64,000 nucleotides of DNA from Lentinula raphanica (GCA_027919835.1 JANVFP010000013.1:1054001-1118000), one strand, 5' to 3'. Shown: positions 10,634 to 26,400, counted from the stretch's first letter. Notes: a model not told the origin generated them from the letters alone. Numbers and translations: made by a program.

Positions 10634-13528
10634 ATGCAGCCAGCTCGTACAACAGCAAATCAACCTCCAGTCAAGATTTATAATGCCGTGTACTCTTCTG
10701 TGCAGGTTGTTATCCTTCATTCTTGCTAGATATTTTTTTCTCAGCATTTATAGGTGTACGAGTGCATGATCAGAGGGACCGCTGTAATGCGTCGACGCGG
10801 CGATTCGTATGTTAACGCGACTCAGATCCTCAAGGTCGCCGGGATCGACAAAGGTAGAAGAACAAAGATATTGGAGAAGGAAATTCTGCCTGGAAAACAC
10901 GAAATCGTCCAAGGTGGTTATGGAAAATATCAAGGAACCTGGTGAGCCTCGTGATTTCTCAGCTAGCTCGGGTTCAACGTTCAACCTGCGGATATAAGGA
11001 TTCCTCTAGATAGAGGTCGCGACATAGCTTCACAATATGGTGTACTACCGCTGTTGGCTCCGTTATTTGACTTTACGCCAAGCACCAACTCACTCTCAGC
11101 CTTACCAATGACTGCTCCTCATAATCTCTCCGGTGTTACTCCTCGACCTCTTTCAGCATCTGCTTCTTATGGCAGTCTAAGCGGAAACTATATACCTGGT
11201 GCTTTAGCACCTCCACCGATAATGCCCGGTTCCGCCCTTCGCTTGTTAAACCAAGGTCGAGCTCAAGGCCTCTTCACTCCCTCTACTTCTGCTGCACACA
11301 ATTCGAGCCGATTCAATCAAGTATCTCCAGCTCCAGGTCAATCAGCCTCTCCATTTTCTCCTCCATCATCTACTCCTCCGCCTTCCAATGCTTTGAAAAG
11401 GCCACGGTCGGATCCAGAGTCAACGACTCCTGGACCATCCGTTGACGTGTTAATGACTGATGGCACTCGACCACCCTCAACAGATGTTCAAGGCAATGGC
11501 GCGGCACTCTTTGATGATGGTCCTTCGCCCGCTAAACGACCTCGGAAGGAATCTGCGCCTCCAGAAGCGATCTCAATATTCAAGCCAATGGCGACTGCTG
11601 TTGCTACGCCAGGCACTGCAACTACACGACCTCCAAGCGCCTCAAGTGGAGGTGCTCCACCCGCTACACCTACTACTACTGCCGAGCGAGAGCATATGCC
11701 TCGATTCGCCACTAAACCTGTTTATCCCCGAAATCTTGATCTCTCTGCACCTCTTAAAGACTCTCGACGCACGTCAGTGCTTACTTCTATCTATCAAGGT
11801 GATGATCCAGTGACGGTCTTGAACTTGTTGCGTGAGATCGGATCCTTTCCGACAAACAACATGCCTGGAGGGGCTACTCCCACACAATCGAACAATGGAA
11901 GAACTATCGATGTCGATACAATTCTAGACGACCAAGGTCACAATGCACTGCATATCGCTTCCTCGTTATCGCGTGTTGCTACCGTACAAGCACTTTTATC
12001 CCATGGCGCGGATGTTCATCGCGGAAACCATTTAGGGGAAACTGCACTCATGCGTACACTTCTCTCAACTCATGCGTACAACAATCAATTATTACCTGCC
12101 TTGCTCCAAACTGGTCTTCATCAATCTATTCTCACCGTGGACAGCTCGCGGAAAAGCGTTTTACATCATGTTGTTTCTCTTGCAGGAGTCAAAGGTCGTG
12201 CCATAGTAGCGCGATATTATCTTGACCAAGTATTCTACTGGATCGCAAAAGAAATGATGGGCGACTTTGGATGTATTGTTGATCTACAAGATGAACATGG
12301 AGATACGGCGCTCAATATCGCAGCTCGTGTCGGAAGCCGTACACTCGTGAGGACTTTGGTCGACGTGGGTGCGAACAAGACCTTGGCAAATAAATTAGGA
12401 CTAAGGCCTGGAGATTTTGGTGTCGAAACCGAGGTAAGCGTTTGTGATGCTCGGAAAAATAATGTTTGATCAATACTTGTTGAAGGAACTGTCTGTTGGG
12501 CAAAAGGCTGAAGATATCGTTCAAATGCTTCGGCCGGCAGCTCCAGCACCTGTACAGAAATCACAGGATGTCATCGCTGGTATGGCTGCACCTCGTCGTT
12601 TCAGATGTTTTTTTTTGACAAATTTTCTGGTAGACATGACGGCCATGATCCAATCACTTGCGACGGATTTCCAAGCTGAGATCAAGGTGAAGCAAGATGC
12701 TCTCGATGTTACTCAAGCCCACCTTCGCGCCGCAACACGCGAGCTTTCGGAACAGAGAAAACAAATTCAAACCTGGCAAACACGTTGTGCAGAACTCGAT
12801 TTACTAGCACAGCGAGTGAAGAATCTGGAAAAAGCAATTGAAGAGGAGGATATGTGGGATTGGACCGGAAGAAGGATTACAGACGCTTCGGACAAAGACG
12901 ATACAGGAGCTGAACAAAAACCAAGTCGGACAGTGGAAGAGGATGCCGATGCCGACGCCTCCGCGGACGACGACGATGAAGCAATGCCAGACGCGTCTAC
13001 AAAATCAATAGCATTATTAGCAACATCAAATTCACCAGCTTTCCGATACAGAGGCGCTGCATCAACGTTACTCGGTATGTCAGTGATAAATGAATCGACT
13101 GACATGGACAACGATCCGGACCCACCGATTCCTGCGGGTAACGATGTAGAGACGTTGATTAGGTTACGAAGGATGAAGATGTGGCATGTGAGGTTAGAGG
13201 AACTTATGGAGGAGAGGCTGAAGAGTTTGAAGGAGCTGAGTGCAGAGAAGGAATATATGTGTCGAAAAATTGTTGCACTGTGTACCGGGATGGCGGTGGA
13301 TAAGGTCGAGGATGTAAGTCAATTTCCTGATATTCTGGCTGCTTTCAAGTCAACTGAAAGTGCTCCTGGGCAGATGCTTGATAATCTGGTAATCGCGATG
13401 GAAAGTGAAGCAAACATCGTGGATATTGGCAGGGTCTCTGGGTTTATGCAGAAGGTGCGCCTGGATAAGTTCCTGATCCACATTTACCTGAACGTTTCCT
13501 TATTCAGGTTCGTGACGGTATTCTATGA
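10634..13528 (+). CDS. MBP1: APSES/ankyrin transcription factor, Mbp1/Res type (MBF subunit)
   Basis: DNA-binding subunit of the G1/S transcription complex, about 856 residues. Exons: 10634-10705, 10754-10941, 10999-12433, 12486-12579, 12634-13313, 13374-13454 and 13508-13528. The APSES domain (about residues 10-110) reads [48 protein letters not shown] and [15 protein letters not shown], then [16 protein letters not shown] long Ser/Pro/Thr linker with a basic KRPR patch follows. Ankyrin repeats lie at about 390-570 ([37 protein letters not shown]). A heterodimerisation region with coiled coil comes after ([20 protein letters not shown] through [13 protein letters not shown]), then an acidic patch. 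The final two introns are required to reach the conserved end FMQKVRDGIL. The start at 10634 gives the usual short leader before VKIYNAVY; an upstream in-frame ATG at 10538 is possible but non-conserved. Confidence 0.94.
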
Positions 13529-14016
13529 CGGACGCGTAGAGAGATGGACGTCACATCTACGGAGTCTGTCTCTTCTCATTAAGTCCCCGCCAGAGGCACT
13601 CCTGAGCGTTCTGTTGATCACGCAATGAGTTTCCGACTGTTTTCCTACATTATTCAATCAATTTTGGTGGATTTCAGGCTGATATGTTGTATACTTACTA
13701 GAACCCTTTTGTACGAACAGCTCCCATGTACCTTGTGAACTCGGAAGTCGCAGGATCTGAATATTTATGCATGAGCAGGCGCAGTCTGCTACATGGACAC
13801 ACTGTTGGAAGGCTGATCTTACAACGAAATGGAATACAAGAAACTATGGCAGAGCCCAGAACATATTTTGCAGGTAATACAGGAAGATGTTGAACTTGGT
13901 CACAGCCGAAATCTGAATAACCCCTGCGAGGGAAATCAGGGAACTAGGCTAATTAGTACACGACCACTTGATAGTTGCTAACTTGCTACGAGAAAATTTG
14001 GCCCATCCGCAGTATC
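13529..14016. other. convergent intergenic region
   Basis: The 3' flanks of the Mbp1-type gene (+) and the small membrane-protein gene (-). No exon or repeat is supported. Confidence 0.5.
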
Positions 14017-14817
14017 TTACATGACATTCATACCTTCCTTCCAATTGGTCTCTTCCAGCTCATCTGCATGCTCGGTATGTTTACCTAAACCTTGGACCAG
14101 CCAGCTTGCATATGCAAATAATGCAGCCATGACCAGAGCCCCGAGGATTGTCCCGATTTTGGCAAATATGGTGGCCACACCATCGTCAAAAGTGAAGGCG
14201 AAAATTGTGATGGAGATGTACAATGCACCCATCGCGCCCATCGCGAACATGTTCGGGATGGAAAGAAGAAACAACATATGAGTCGGGCGAGTGGCCAAAG
14301 CCTATGTATCCTGTCAATTGCATCACAGCCAGGAGTATCGACGAGTGTATACCTTGAAATCCCGCACAGGGGCATCTGTAAACAAGAACGCCAACGCGGT
14401 CCCAAAAGTAATCGAAACAATCGTTGCGCACAACGAAGCTAGCGCTGCAACCATTGCGGCTCCCGAAATACGATCCGAGAAAACCATGGAGGTGGCAGCA
14501 GATAAGACTAATCCACTAGTGATTCCGAGCGTCCCCCAACGTCTGACCAGACTATCTCGAAAGTCTAACCAAGTTTTAGGATCGCTTGAATCCAACTGAG
14601 CTTGTAGGGTTTGAGGTCGCGATCCTAGAAGGACAAGAAGGCAAAGGGCAATGAAGAAGTTGGGCTGATCATGATCAGAGTAGATCTGTCGCCGTCGAGT
14701 AGAGCTAGTGGAAGTCATGGTTCGAGCTTGATTGGGGGGATGGCTCTTGGTACGTCTATTCAGAGTGATCTCAGAATCGTCGACGTGGGCTGGGAGAAGT
14801 TCGTCGGAAGAGGGCAT
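14017..14817 (-). CDS. small multi-pass membrane protein of unknown function
   Basis: Predicted 249-residue protein in two exons, 14353-14817 and 14017-14301, joined by a 51-nt intron with the phase-0 junction FK/ALATRP. It has a polar N-terminal 50 residues, then about five hydrophobic segments: FFIALCLLVLLG, a WGTLGITSGLVLSAATSMVF segment, AAMVAALASLCATIVSITFG, THMLFLLSIPNMFAMGAMGALYISITIF, and TILGALVMAALFAYASWLV. It ends in a polar tail with ELEETNWKEG. The layout looks like small basidiomycete membrane proteins that lack an assigned domain; I do not recognise a named family. It is divergent from the NDR kinase with 578 bp between starts. Confidence 0.75.
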
Positions 14818-15395
14818 ATTATAATAGGTGGAGAAAGACGGGGGAAGAGGGTTGACTTACTTTGACTATGTACCTCATTTATATGGAGCCAACTCTGAAC
14901 CAACTCACAAGATAGGATTAGAATAACCTGGGCGTTATTGAATAATTCATTATACGTGTACCGAATTCGATGAGCGGTCGATGAATATCAGCAGCCTCGA
15001 GGAAGCGTGCGAGACGACAAAACAGAGACTGCATAGTTGATGGGACCCTCCGGCTCCAGCCCAAGTCCTTTGGAGAATGACTTGAAGTTGACGAGGTGAT
15101 CATGAACTTTAGTCTTTGAAGTCGAAAAGTGAAAAAGCCTGCCGTCGCTGGCACCTGCAATATTTGTAGCTCCGACTAATGCCGTCGCTGCCTAAACTCC
15201 GGCATTTCGGCTCGTAAAGTAGACGCTCATCGGAGCTGCAAATTCCCTTAGTCGCTGTAGCAACGACTGTAGCAACGGCAACGAACGCCCTCGTTAAAAT
15301 GAGAAGCTGATTGCTTCCAACACGAACCAACCGTTTTTAGAAGTTCGATCTAACCAGTTATTCTCTCCTGGACGATTTTGGCCTTACTTACCACC
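14818..15395. other. bidirectional upstream region
   Basis: Lies between the divergent membrane-protein gene and NDR kinase gene. No exon is supported. A short repeated GTCGCTGCC/GCCGTCGCTGGC pattern occurs at about 15140-15195. Confidence 0.45.
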
Positions 15396-17288
<1,893 letters not shown>

Positions 17289-18509
17289 TTGCCATTCGTT
17301 TCTTGTCCTCTCCGCTCACGTTACTGCATACCCGACATACATGTATCACCAGAAAAGTAATTACACGCTCAACTAAGGAATGGATTGTAACATATGGCAT
17401 TGGTATCATGGCTTCGAGAGAATGGGCTTATGGTTTATGTCTGTGGAGAAACCAAAGTTTTCAAGTTTTTTCAAGTTATAAAATGAAGGAAAAGAGAGAG
17501 AAAAGAGAGCATTACCTTGGCTTATTCTCAGCTTGTGTATCTGTTTTTTTTGATGTGAAAAGCACTCCGAGACTCAATCGACGAAGCTCTGGCTTACCTG
17601 GAATCAAGACCTTTTTAGGCAGGTCAAGGCGCTTGTGGCTTATCGCTTTTCGGGCAACTGCCCCATTCGACATAAGCCTCAGCCAATGGATTTCAAGATG
17701 ACATAAGAGCCCTTTACTCATCCCATATTTTACAGGTCAAGCCGCATCGAGCCGCACCCGGATCCACTGTGACACTGTCCGTCTCGAATCTCCCACGAAA
17801 CTCAAACCTCTTTTCGGCTCATCCTGGGCTCATCATGCAGTGAGCATCGAGCAGCAAGCGCATTCACTTCAAAAATCTGTATCAAGACCCGTCAGGTCAA
17901 CACTCTTCGAGTCATGTAGATTTAATTCAACTCACCCAGCAGTATTCCATTTTTTTTTGACCCGAGGCCTCAAATCAACAACTGCTTCAGTGAGTACTGC
18001 ACAACAGAACCATTTGAGATGCAATTTGAGATGTATTAGCTTGCATGTCTCATGAATCATGATTCTATCTACAACTTATTGAAATATGAGGCTTCAGAGC
18101 CATGTCAGAGCGACAATAAGCATAATCTAAGTGATGGTAGAAAAAGGGTGATAGGCTCACGTGTTTTGGCTTATGTCCAAATCGGGACATAAGCCTCCAC
18201 GGACATAGCCCATGAACCAGAGAATGAGTGCGCATGTGCCATGAGTTGAACATTGGTCAATGATAAGATAAGATAACATACAACCGCCATCAATGATGCA
18301 TCAAACGCGATTTCTCCTTCTACCCTCATCTTACAACGTCTCCCAACGACCAGCAAGGTGTGTTATCCCTTTCACGACTTCGCAGGGAAAAGCTTAATCT
18401 TTGTTTGAGCGTGTGGCCGAGCTGTCTGAGCGATATTTGTGCTACAACAGACTAGCTGCAGAGGCCGTGCCGAGACGGATACCATCCCGCAACTTGCAAG
18501 AACTGAGAA
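17289..18509. other. intergenic region upstream of the VPS9-domain gene
   Basis: About 1.2 kb without a supported exon. It contains short self-similar phrases around GACATAAGCC (about 17672 and 18186) and a GATAAGATAAGATAA run at 18262-18276. Confidence 0.4.
18262..18276 (+). promoter_or_regulatory. GATAAG tandem (possible GATA-factor site)
   Basis: GATAAGATAAGATAA, about 235-250 bp upstream of the VPS9-domain gene start. Overlapping GATAA cores are the binding sequence of fungal GATA factors. Occupancy is inferred only. Confidence 0.35.
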
Positions 18510-21500
18510 ATGGTAGATAAATCTCACTCATCACACAATGATTCTGGTCCTGCACCATCCATCGAACGTTCTGCTGGCGTGAACCTGTTAAGTCCAGGCT
18601 TGGAACCTCGCACTCTCAGTCGCCAATCATCTCGGGAGTCCCTGAACGCCATCGCACATCCCTTGCTTTCGCCCTCTAGTACCGCATCTGCTTTATCGAA
18701 TACGTCCGGCTCAACCTCGACGTCAAACTCTACCTCGGCTACCTCTACTACCTGGGACAATGGCTTTCCTCCAACCGGTCTAGGATATGTCCCATATACT
18801 CGTACACCACGCCATAAACCGTCACCTGCTTCGCCTACACATTCAACTCCAACACCTCATGTATCACATTCATCTAGCAATCCGTCACCCTCTGTTATCG
18901 TTACACCTGCCACGACCTCTTTGTCAGCCTCCTCCGTCCATCATCTTGATGCTACGACCAAGCTACAGTTGATGCACTTGAAAGCCGCTGCACAAGCTCT
19001 GGGTCTTGACGCTGGAACTGTAGGATGGGCCATTCTTGAGGCATTAGAAGGAGAACATGGTACTGATTGGAATACTATCTGGGATGCATTCAGTACAGGC
19101 AAGGCAACATTGCTCCTTCCATCTGAAACTCTCGCCACGTTAAAAGGGAGACGGACTAATACGCCATTGATCACACCGGCATTCGTCAAGAATCATATCA
19201 TCTATACTGAGTTTGACGGCATGATTCCAGGAAGGGTACTCACTCTTTCTGGCTTACGAGGCATGTTGAGCGAAGATCAAGGGTGCGTGTTAAATCCCGC
19301 TTCATATGAGGCATAATCTCATGAATTTGATAGCCAGTCCTCTGTAACCTTCACATCCACTCTTCATCCCGACACCCAGAGCTTTCGCGATATCACAACC
19401 CCCGGGACGCGAACAAAAGGATTTGCAAACCTCGTGCTATCCGTTGTTCACAGTGATTCCAATTCGGATTACCCTACATATACACTTCCAACCAAGACTC
19501 CCGCCCTATCCTTACCTCCACGCGGATCGTTATCTATTCCACCACCATTACCCCCTCGAAGAGGCCTTCAGTCGCATCAAACAGCACTTGGGCAAAGCAG
19601 ACCCTCTACGCCAACACAAGATGGGGGTAAAAGCAATAGTCGGTTTGCTGGTTTCGCTAGCTTATTTGGTCGAAGTTCGAGTACTACATCGAACGCTCAG
19701 CCGTCTTCACCTGCAGGATCTAGACCTCCCTCCATCGTCCTGTCAGATACTGCTAGTGTGAATGAAGATATACCAGGGGCTGGAGGGGCGAATGATCATG
19801 CAACTGGTCTTGATCCGTTAACGAACGCACATACCTCAATCTCCGTACCGGCATACGTGATTTCCAACAGCATAATCGAGCAGGACGTTTTAAGAGGCAT
19901 ATGGAAGGGTGTTACCGGAGACGTTGAGAGAGCTCTACAATCTATCTCACTGAAGACTTACCCACCAATGCTTCCAAGTGTTCTCATCTCCTTTCTCGAA
20001 AGCGCCAACGCTTTGCCAGTCTTGCGGATCTCCGCTCCACATCCGCGCCCCTCAAATAACAAGTCGAAGGCAATGACGAAGAGACTCATCTCAGGGTCGG
20101 GTGCTCTGAGGGAAGGTCGAGAGGGCAAGGAGGCAACTGAGTTAGAACCACATACAGGTGGCGACGCGGGCGCTTCTCCAACCAACTCACATTTTTCATC
20201 TCATTCGACCAATGCACACGCCGACTCAGAATATTATGTGTATGAAATTAATCCTTACGGTGTCAAGGAAGGCTGGGGATCTGCTGCAGGTGCCCCTGCC
20301 TCTGGCCAAGGTGTCGTGAGCCTCAAGGAAGCCGAGGATGGAGCTATGGAAGCGATCGAAGACTTGAGTGCTCGTTGGCAAGTATTCTATCGGGAAGTCG
20401 AAGACCTTGTATTGGAATGGGTTCAGGCAGAGTCAAAGGAAATCGAGGGCGAAAAGAACGAAGAAAATGAAAAAGAGCAAGGCCAGACCGACCAGATCAC
20501 GGTAGAGATACTAAATCAAGCGGAAAGAATTCTATGCTCTGTTGGTGGAGTTTATGAGAGGTCGTTTCATTCATAGATTGTGGTCTATCCATTCTGACTG
20601 GTGGAATCTTTCCTTATAGATTGCTCCCTGCACCCTCACCTTGTACTACATGGACAACGTCCACTAATATTGCAGCTAGCAATATCGACAATGCCACCAC
20701 TTCCGAGTCGATCGAAATCATCACTGACGGCGCCCATGATGATGCTCTTGCATCTCGTATCGCAGCTTTAGTGATGGTTGAATTCGGGATCCGTGATTTG
20801 GACTTGGAGATCGGAGAAGGTGAATCGGAAGAAACGAAGGCCAAGAGAGAAGAGCAAGTAGTAACCGTCCTTCGGGCTTGTGGCAATGAGTTATGTACAC
20901 TCGATAAGTTGTTCACTCCGAGAGAAAAGGCCGATGTGATGGTGAGGGCACACAAAGTTTTGGTTGGTGAGTTTTTGCAAGATTTGATGTGCTTCCATCA
21001 GCACTGATCATATAGCTCCATGCTGTTTTGTGTAGATGGTTTAACCAAATTGCCCTTTGCCATCTCTTTGAAGGACAATGAATCTAAGCCTGAAGCTCAG
21101 TCAGAGTCACCGTTAGAAGAAGAGCAGAATCTGGAAGAAGAGGAGCTCGAAACCGCTGTTCCATGGAAGAAGGACGATGCCTTTCCCCGACCAGAAGATT
21201 CCGATCATATTGACGTTCAAGTCGAGGCAGATGCAGTGGAAACCATAACTACGGAGACACAGCCCAATGTGAAAGAGCCAGACGAGAACAAAAACGAGGA
21301 AAACTCAAAGACTACGTCAGAGAAGCCCTCGTCCTCACTAGCAACATCCTTCTCTCTCGACACGCTCTTCCCCCTCCTCATTTTGTCCGTCGTCATCTCA
21401 AATCCTCCACGGCTAGTATCACACCTGCTTTTTACTCAACGTTTCCTTTTTACACATACATTCCAGGCGACTTCACCGAGCAGCTCAAGTGCAGCTGGCG

Positions 21501-23038
21501 AACAGGCCTACTGCCTCGTTAACCTAATGGCAGTCGCAGAGTTCATTGGCAACCTGGACCTGGAAGCTGTCGTATCGGCGCGCGACAGCGCCCTCGTTCC
21601 AGCAGATGGGCTAATGCCCGTACCCGTTCCTATGAGTCTTCCTATCAACATCGGTGGTAGACCTAGCAGTCGGCGAGCATCGATGAACTCTCAGTATTCT
21701 GCTGCCTCACACGACGGGAGTGCATCCATTCGTTCTGTCCTATCTTCCTCTTTCACCCTCCGTAATCGTGTGGAACAGCAGGCCTCCGTGTTGTCCTCTT
21801 CCGCAAATAAAGTCCTCACCGGCATGTCTGGGGTCATGGACTCCTCTATTGGAGGTTTCGGAGGTATATTCAAGAGTATGAACGTCAATCTGTCTCTTCC
21901 TGGTTCCCTCCCTGGTGGGTTTGGATTTGGCGGAGAGGAATCTGCTGGACCTGTAACGCCCGCAATGAGTTCTGCGCAGGCGGCTGCACCATGGAACCAT
22001 CCTACCTTACCGAGTCAGTCAACAATTAATGCTAGAGAGACATTGGATCGCAAGGAAAGTGGTTTCTCAATAAAGAGCTTGAAGCTTCCGTCAATGCCTA
22101 ATATGCCGACCATCCCCAATCTCACAAGAAGCATAACACCGGGGCCTGGAGATTCCAGAGAGAAGGAAATGGTGAGCGTGTCGAGGCCGGCCAGCGTAAG
22201 AAGTATGCGCAGCACTCGCAGCCGAAAGTCGGGTGTTGGCTCTCTATTTGGTGATGAAAGTACAGAGGAAGAGGACGACGAATCAGAGGATTTGGCTGAA
22301 GATGAAGATGATAGTAATGCAGATGAAGACGAAGACGAAGATGATATGGATGGGGACTCGCTACAGCCCCCGTCGCATTTCGATGGCGACGAAAGTGATG
22401 CCAGTGAAGCCAAGCCCATTGATACGCGAAGCATCAAGAGCTTCGAGAGTATGATGAGCGACGGGAAGAGACGAGCCAAAGTCAGATCTGCTAACGGGAA
22501 TGCAGCCAAGCAAAAACAAGCTGAGAAGAAGTCTACCACTTTGAATGCTGTTGCCGGTGCCGCGGGAGCTGCAAGGAAAAGTTTGAGTGACAGGTTAGCA
22601 AAGGTCTCTAGTGGGATCGGCGGAAGTGTAGCCAAGAAGGTATGTAATTTTGACGACGCTGGACTTGCGCTTTTTTTCTGATCATACATACAGCCTGAAA
22701 TTCCTTCCTCTCCGGCATCGCAGAGATCGTCTCTGCTATTCCCAGACCCAACGTCTACCGTCTCCAAACCCGTTCATTTGGATATACCCCAGTCACCTGC
22801 TGGAGGATCAGTCTCCCTAGTAGGTCCTCAAGTCGCATCTCCACCTTCATTCCTTCTCGGTCTGCCACCACCAAATGAGCGCTTTATGAATGTGAGCTCT
22901 GTGGACGATCTTCGTCTTGGAGAGGTAGATCTACTGTTGCGAGAATATCAGACACTAGTACATGCTGTCAGACATGCCGGTGGATATCCCATTCACACCA
23001 CGGAGTCGCTGGACGACAATCCTCTTGGTGGAATTTAG
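18510..23038 (+). CDS. large VPS9-domain protein (putative Rab5-type GEF)
   Basis: Protein of about 1,431 residues in five exons: 18510-19282, 19334-20560, 20620-20966, 21036-22639 and 22694-23038; phases close. Around residues 885-970 it shows the VPS9 core: DTLFPLLILSVVISNPPRL, then FTQRFLF, and after a Ser-rich gap GEQAYCLVNLMAVAEFIGNL. VPS9 domains exchange nucleotide on Rab5/Vps21 GTPases, so a role in endosome/vacuole traffic is likely. N-terminal to it are a Ser/Thr-rich disordered region (1-150), a helical segment near 150-230 and PVAYVISNSIIEQ-like helices near 450. C-terminal to it is a long Ser-rich region, with an acidic D/E run at about 1190-1225, and an R/K-rich stretch. The domain order differs from yeast Vps9 (no CUE domain visible). 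The VPS9 call is firm; the start and the disordered parts are less so. Confidence 0.85.
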
Positions 23039-23443
23039 ATCTACCACTACGTAGTCACTTTATGTACAAAATCCTACAGCTCAATATCATCATGCTGTGT
23101 CATTCACGATTCGTTGAAGTTCTTATGGATACCAGGTTCAATGTTCTACGTTTCGCATCAATGCATATTCTTCGGAAGTGCGAAACAGCGTTAAGGGACT
23201 CGTTCGTCTTGCTACATCATACAGCTTTGTACAAATTCAAACGTTCACATTAATTTTAGACTCTTGCAAGTATCAATTGCCTACATATCATGTAGGGTAG
23301 CATGCAAACCTTTCACAGAGCCTCTCCATTAGAGAGTTCCGTTTTGTTGGAATTCAAAAACATCAACAAATGTGCTAAGTAGTGAGAGCATACGGTTACT
23401 GGAGTACTTTACAAATACATGATAATCATAAGTTAACGCAATT
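23039..23443. other. convergent intergenic region
   Basis: The 3' flanks of the VPS9-domain gene (+) and the BYE1-like gene (-). Nothing further is supported. Confidence 0.5.
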
Positions 23444-26400
23444 TCACGATCTGTGCTGTCCTGAATTTTTTCGAGGCCAACCAGAGTCTACCGGACTATT
23501 CACACGAAAGTTGTCCCCCCGCCCACGACCTCGACCTCTGCCTCCTCCACGATGATCTCTACCTCTTGCGTTTTCGCTTCCACTGAACCCACCAGCGCCT
23601 CCGCGGCTTGCTGGGTTGAACGACGGCGGCGGAGGTATGCCTGGTGTGTGACTGAACGGAGATCGAGCACCCCAAGGCTGAGTGAAGGTCGGAGGAATCG
23701 GCTGTTGCGAACCAGAGGGACCTGCAGGAATTGATCCAGTAGTGGCCGTTATCATCGGTGCGTTAGCGAGGGCCTGCGTGACAAGAGCTATTTGTTCAGG
23801 AGTGAGAGAAGCAAGTTCCGCTGCAAGCGCATTCTGATCAATAGCAACCCTGGCGGATGCATTAGCTATGTTGGGAAGACTTGGTAGTATAGATGATGTC
23901 GAAGGAGGAGGAGGAGTCGACACAGAAGCCGGGTCAGGAATGAAAGGTGCCGGAAGAACGGGTATCGATGGTGGTGGAGGCAAAGGAGGAGGAGATGCAA
24001 GTTTTCCTTTGTTCAAGATCCAGATTCCAATGAAATAATCAGATGTCCGTATTTTGGGCAAGCACAGATCATCCAGTAATTCAATGTAATCAGGCAAAGG
24101 ATGGCTAGACAATAAGGGAACGATATATAATTCCTTCCCAGGATGGTGGTCTTTTGGTTTATTTCCCCAAGGAAAAACAAGTCCGTGACGTCTGTAGTAC
24201 ATACGCGTGTTAGTAATGGTTCAACTGGTACGGCGGACTGGAGCGTACTCACCCTTTGTTAATGAGGAAGTCTGATAGAGCTTTGAAACTAGAACCGTCA
24301 GACCCAGGCGCCGGTGCAAACGCTACCGCCACGAGTTCCTTTGTGGGGTTCATGCGCATTTGAAGCAAAAACTTGGCAGAATTCTCAACTGGGACTCGAC
24401 CGTCGATTCGAAGAGTGTCCGAGGGAAACAAGGTTTTCCATTGGCCGGATGTCACATCGATGGACTTCCCACCCATTTGACGACCGACCACAGGTGATTC
24501 TTGAGGTATCGAAGAGTCGAGAGGCATGGTAATCTACGGAGAATACATTAGCAGATGTTTAGTTAGTATGAGTATGACGATAGATCACCTTTCCCAGCCA
24601 TACTTGAGGGAGAGCATCAAATGAAGCTTGGACCATCTCAGGTTTTTCGGGTTCCTTCTCTTCGAGCAACATATCGAAATCTTGATCATCAGCGATAGCA
24701 GGCTCGCTATCCATCATAACTACATCCTTCTCCTCATTCGCTTCGGGTTTGGTGTCGGTCGAGGTGTCGTTCGAGGGGGTTGTATTGGAAGTATGTGACC
24801 ATAGTGAGTTTAGATCAAACACAGAAGGTCTTGGGGTAGGAGGCTGAGCAGCTGGAGGGGCAGAAGGGGATATCGCAGATAGGGGGGATGCGAAGGACTG
24901 TGTAGATTGAATCGCGAATGGAGAAATCCCAGTGGGCGATTGTGATATACCTGATGCATCGACCTGAGGAGGATCCTGTTGAATATTCTCTGAAGAGCCG
25001 CCTTGACTTGGAATTGGATCATCATCGATGTTGATGAGGTCCGCGAGATTCAATTCCGGTTCGGTAGTGATTTCGGAGGATGTATGTAAGAACAGTGGCG
25101 GACGGATAGGATGGGGTTCCTTCGTTGCATCCAAGGCATGTACAGGAACTGGAGGGGGAGCTCCCCAGCCTTCGCTAGATATAGCAACGGGAGATTCGGG
25201 AGGCGCGGAAACAGACATCGTGCGCTGCCGAGGTTCGACAGTCCTCAGTCTCGCCAAACGCTCCTTCTCCATTCGTTCCGCTTCCTCTAATTGGCGCTCA
25301 CGCTCACGAGTACTGTCGCGACCACTGACATCCTCGATATCTTCGAGGCCCTTGTGCGTGATTTTCGTACGAGGTGCATTAGTTTTAGTCAAGATCGACT
25401 GTTTTAATGATTCCTGTTCAGCACTTTTGATGGATTGCTTCAACTCCTCGTTTGCCAAGTCAGTAGAGGACATGACAGATATCTCTTTGGGTGTTATTTG
25501 ACGAGAAGCAATGCGCCTGTGAAGCACAACACGATCGACTTTGCTAAGATTGAACTGAAGCATCCGGAAACGATCCCTATCAAAGACAAAAACCAAACGG
25601 CATGAGCAACAACGATTGTATTGTGAACGAAATTAGACTTACTTGTATTTCGAAGCCGCAATGGGTTTTCCATGCTTGTCGGGTTCAGAATATATTTCAA
25701 ACACGCATTTTTCGAGATCGTCAGCAAATTGCTTAGAATCTTCCAAGACACTATTCCTGTCCTCCTCCGTCAAATCCTCAGTAGGCTTCTCGATGCCTTG
25801 GTCAGCATCCTCGCTTGTACTACGTACATGAGGATAACGAAGAAAAATATCTCGAAAAACATCCTCAAGCTTTCCACGACAGTAATTTCTCGCGGGATCG
25901 TCCCCAGAACTCGAGGTTTTGGCTTTTTTGGCAGGGGGCCCGTCGTCGCTAGGACGCTTCGTCAATCTCCTCAACGATGGGGAGGATGCTTTGCGAATAC
26001 GAGGTGCAGGTTTCTCATCATCGGAGTGATCTGTATCTGACAGATATGAAGCTCGACGGGGACGACGCTGTTTGGAGTATTACATGAACAACTTGTAGAG
26101 TATAGAAGATGAGGTACGCACTTTTCCCCCTTTAACTTTAGGTTCCGCTACATAGTTATCATCTGAGCCTTCTGAAGCAGAAGAAGGCTCTGGTTCGGGT
26201 TCTGGTAGTGGCTCTTCTTCCTTCGGTGTTTTGGATTTCTTTCTTGGTTTGGAGGGGCCAGTCGAAGCGGATTTCTTGGAATCTTCGATGAGGTCGGACT
26301 CTTCCCAAGTCACTGCAAAGAAAGAGACAGTCAATCACCAATTCGACAGACAACAAGAGAACAATGATTGAAAAGAGTGGTATTTGACGTCAAGTCGCAC

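Noticed and set aside
12767..13111. Minus-strand Ser-rich 114-codon open frame
   Set aside because: It is the reverse of the acidic linker of the Mbp1-type gene; acidic and Ser-rich runs are reverse complements.
18405..18500. tRNA-like phrase GCGTGTGGCCGAGCTG resembling a Leu/Ser tRNA 5' half
   Set aside because: No matching T-arm (GGTTCGANTCC) or acceptor-stem complement follows at the right distance.
22015..22767. Minus-strand 250-codon open frame with long Ser runs
   Set aside because: It is antisense to the acidic C-terminal part of the VPS9-domain protein and crosses its intron without splice logic.
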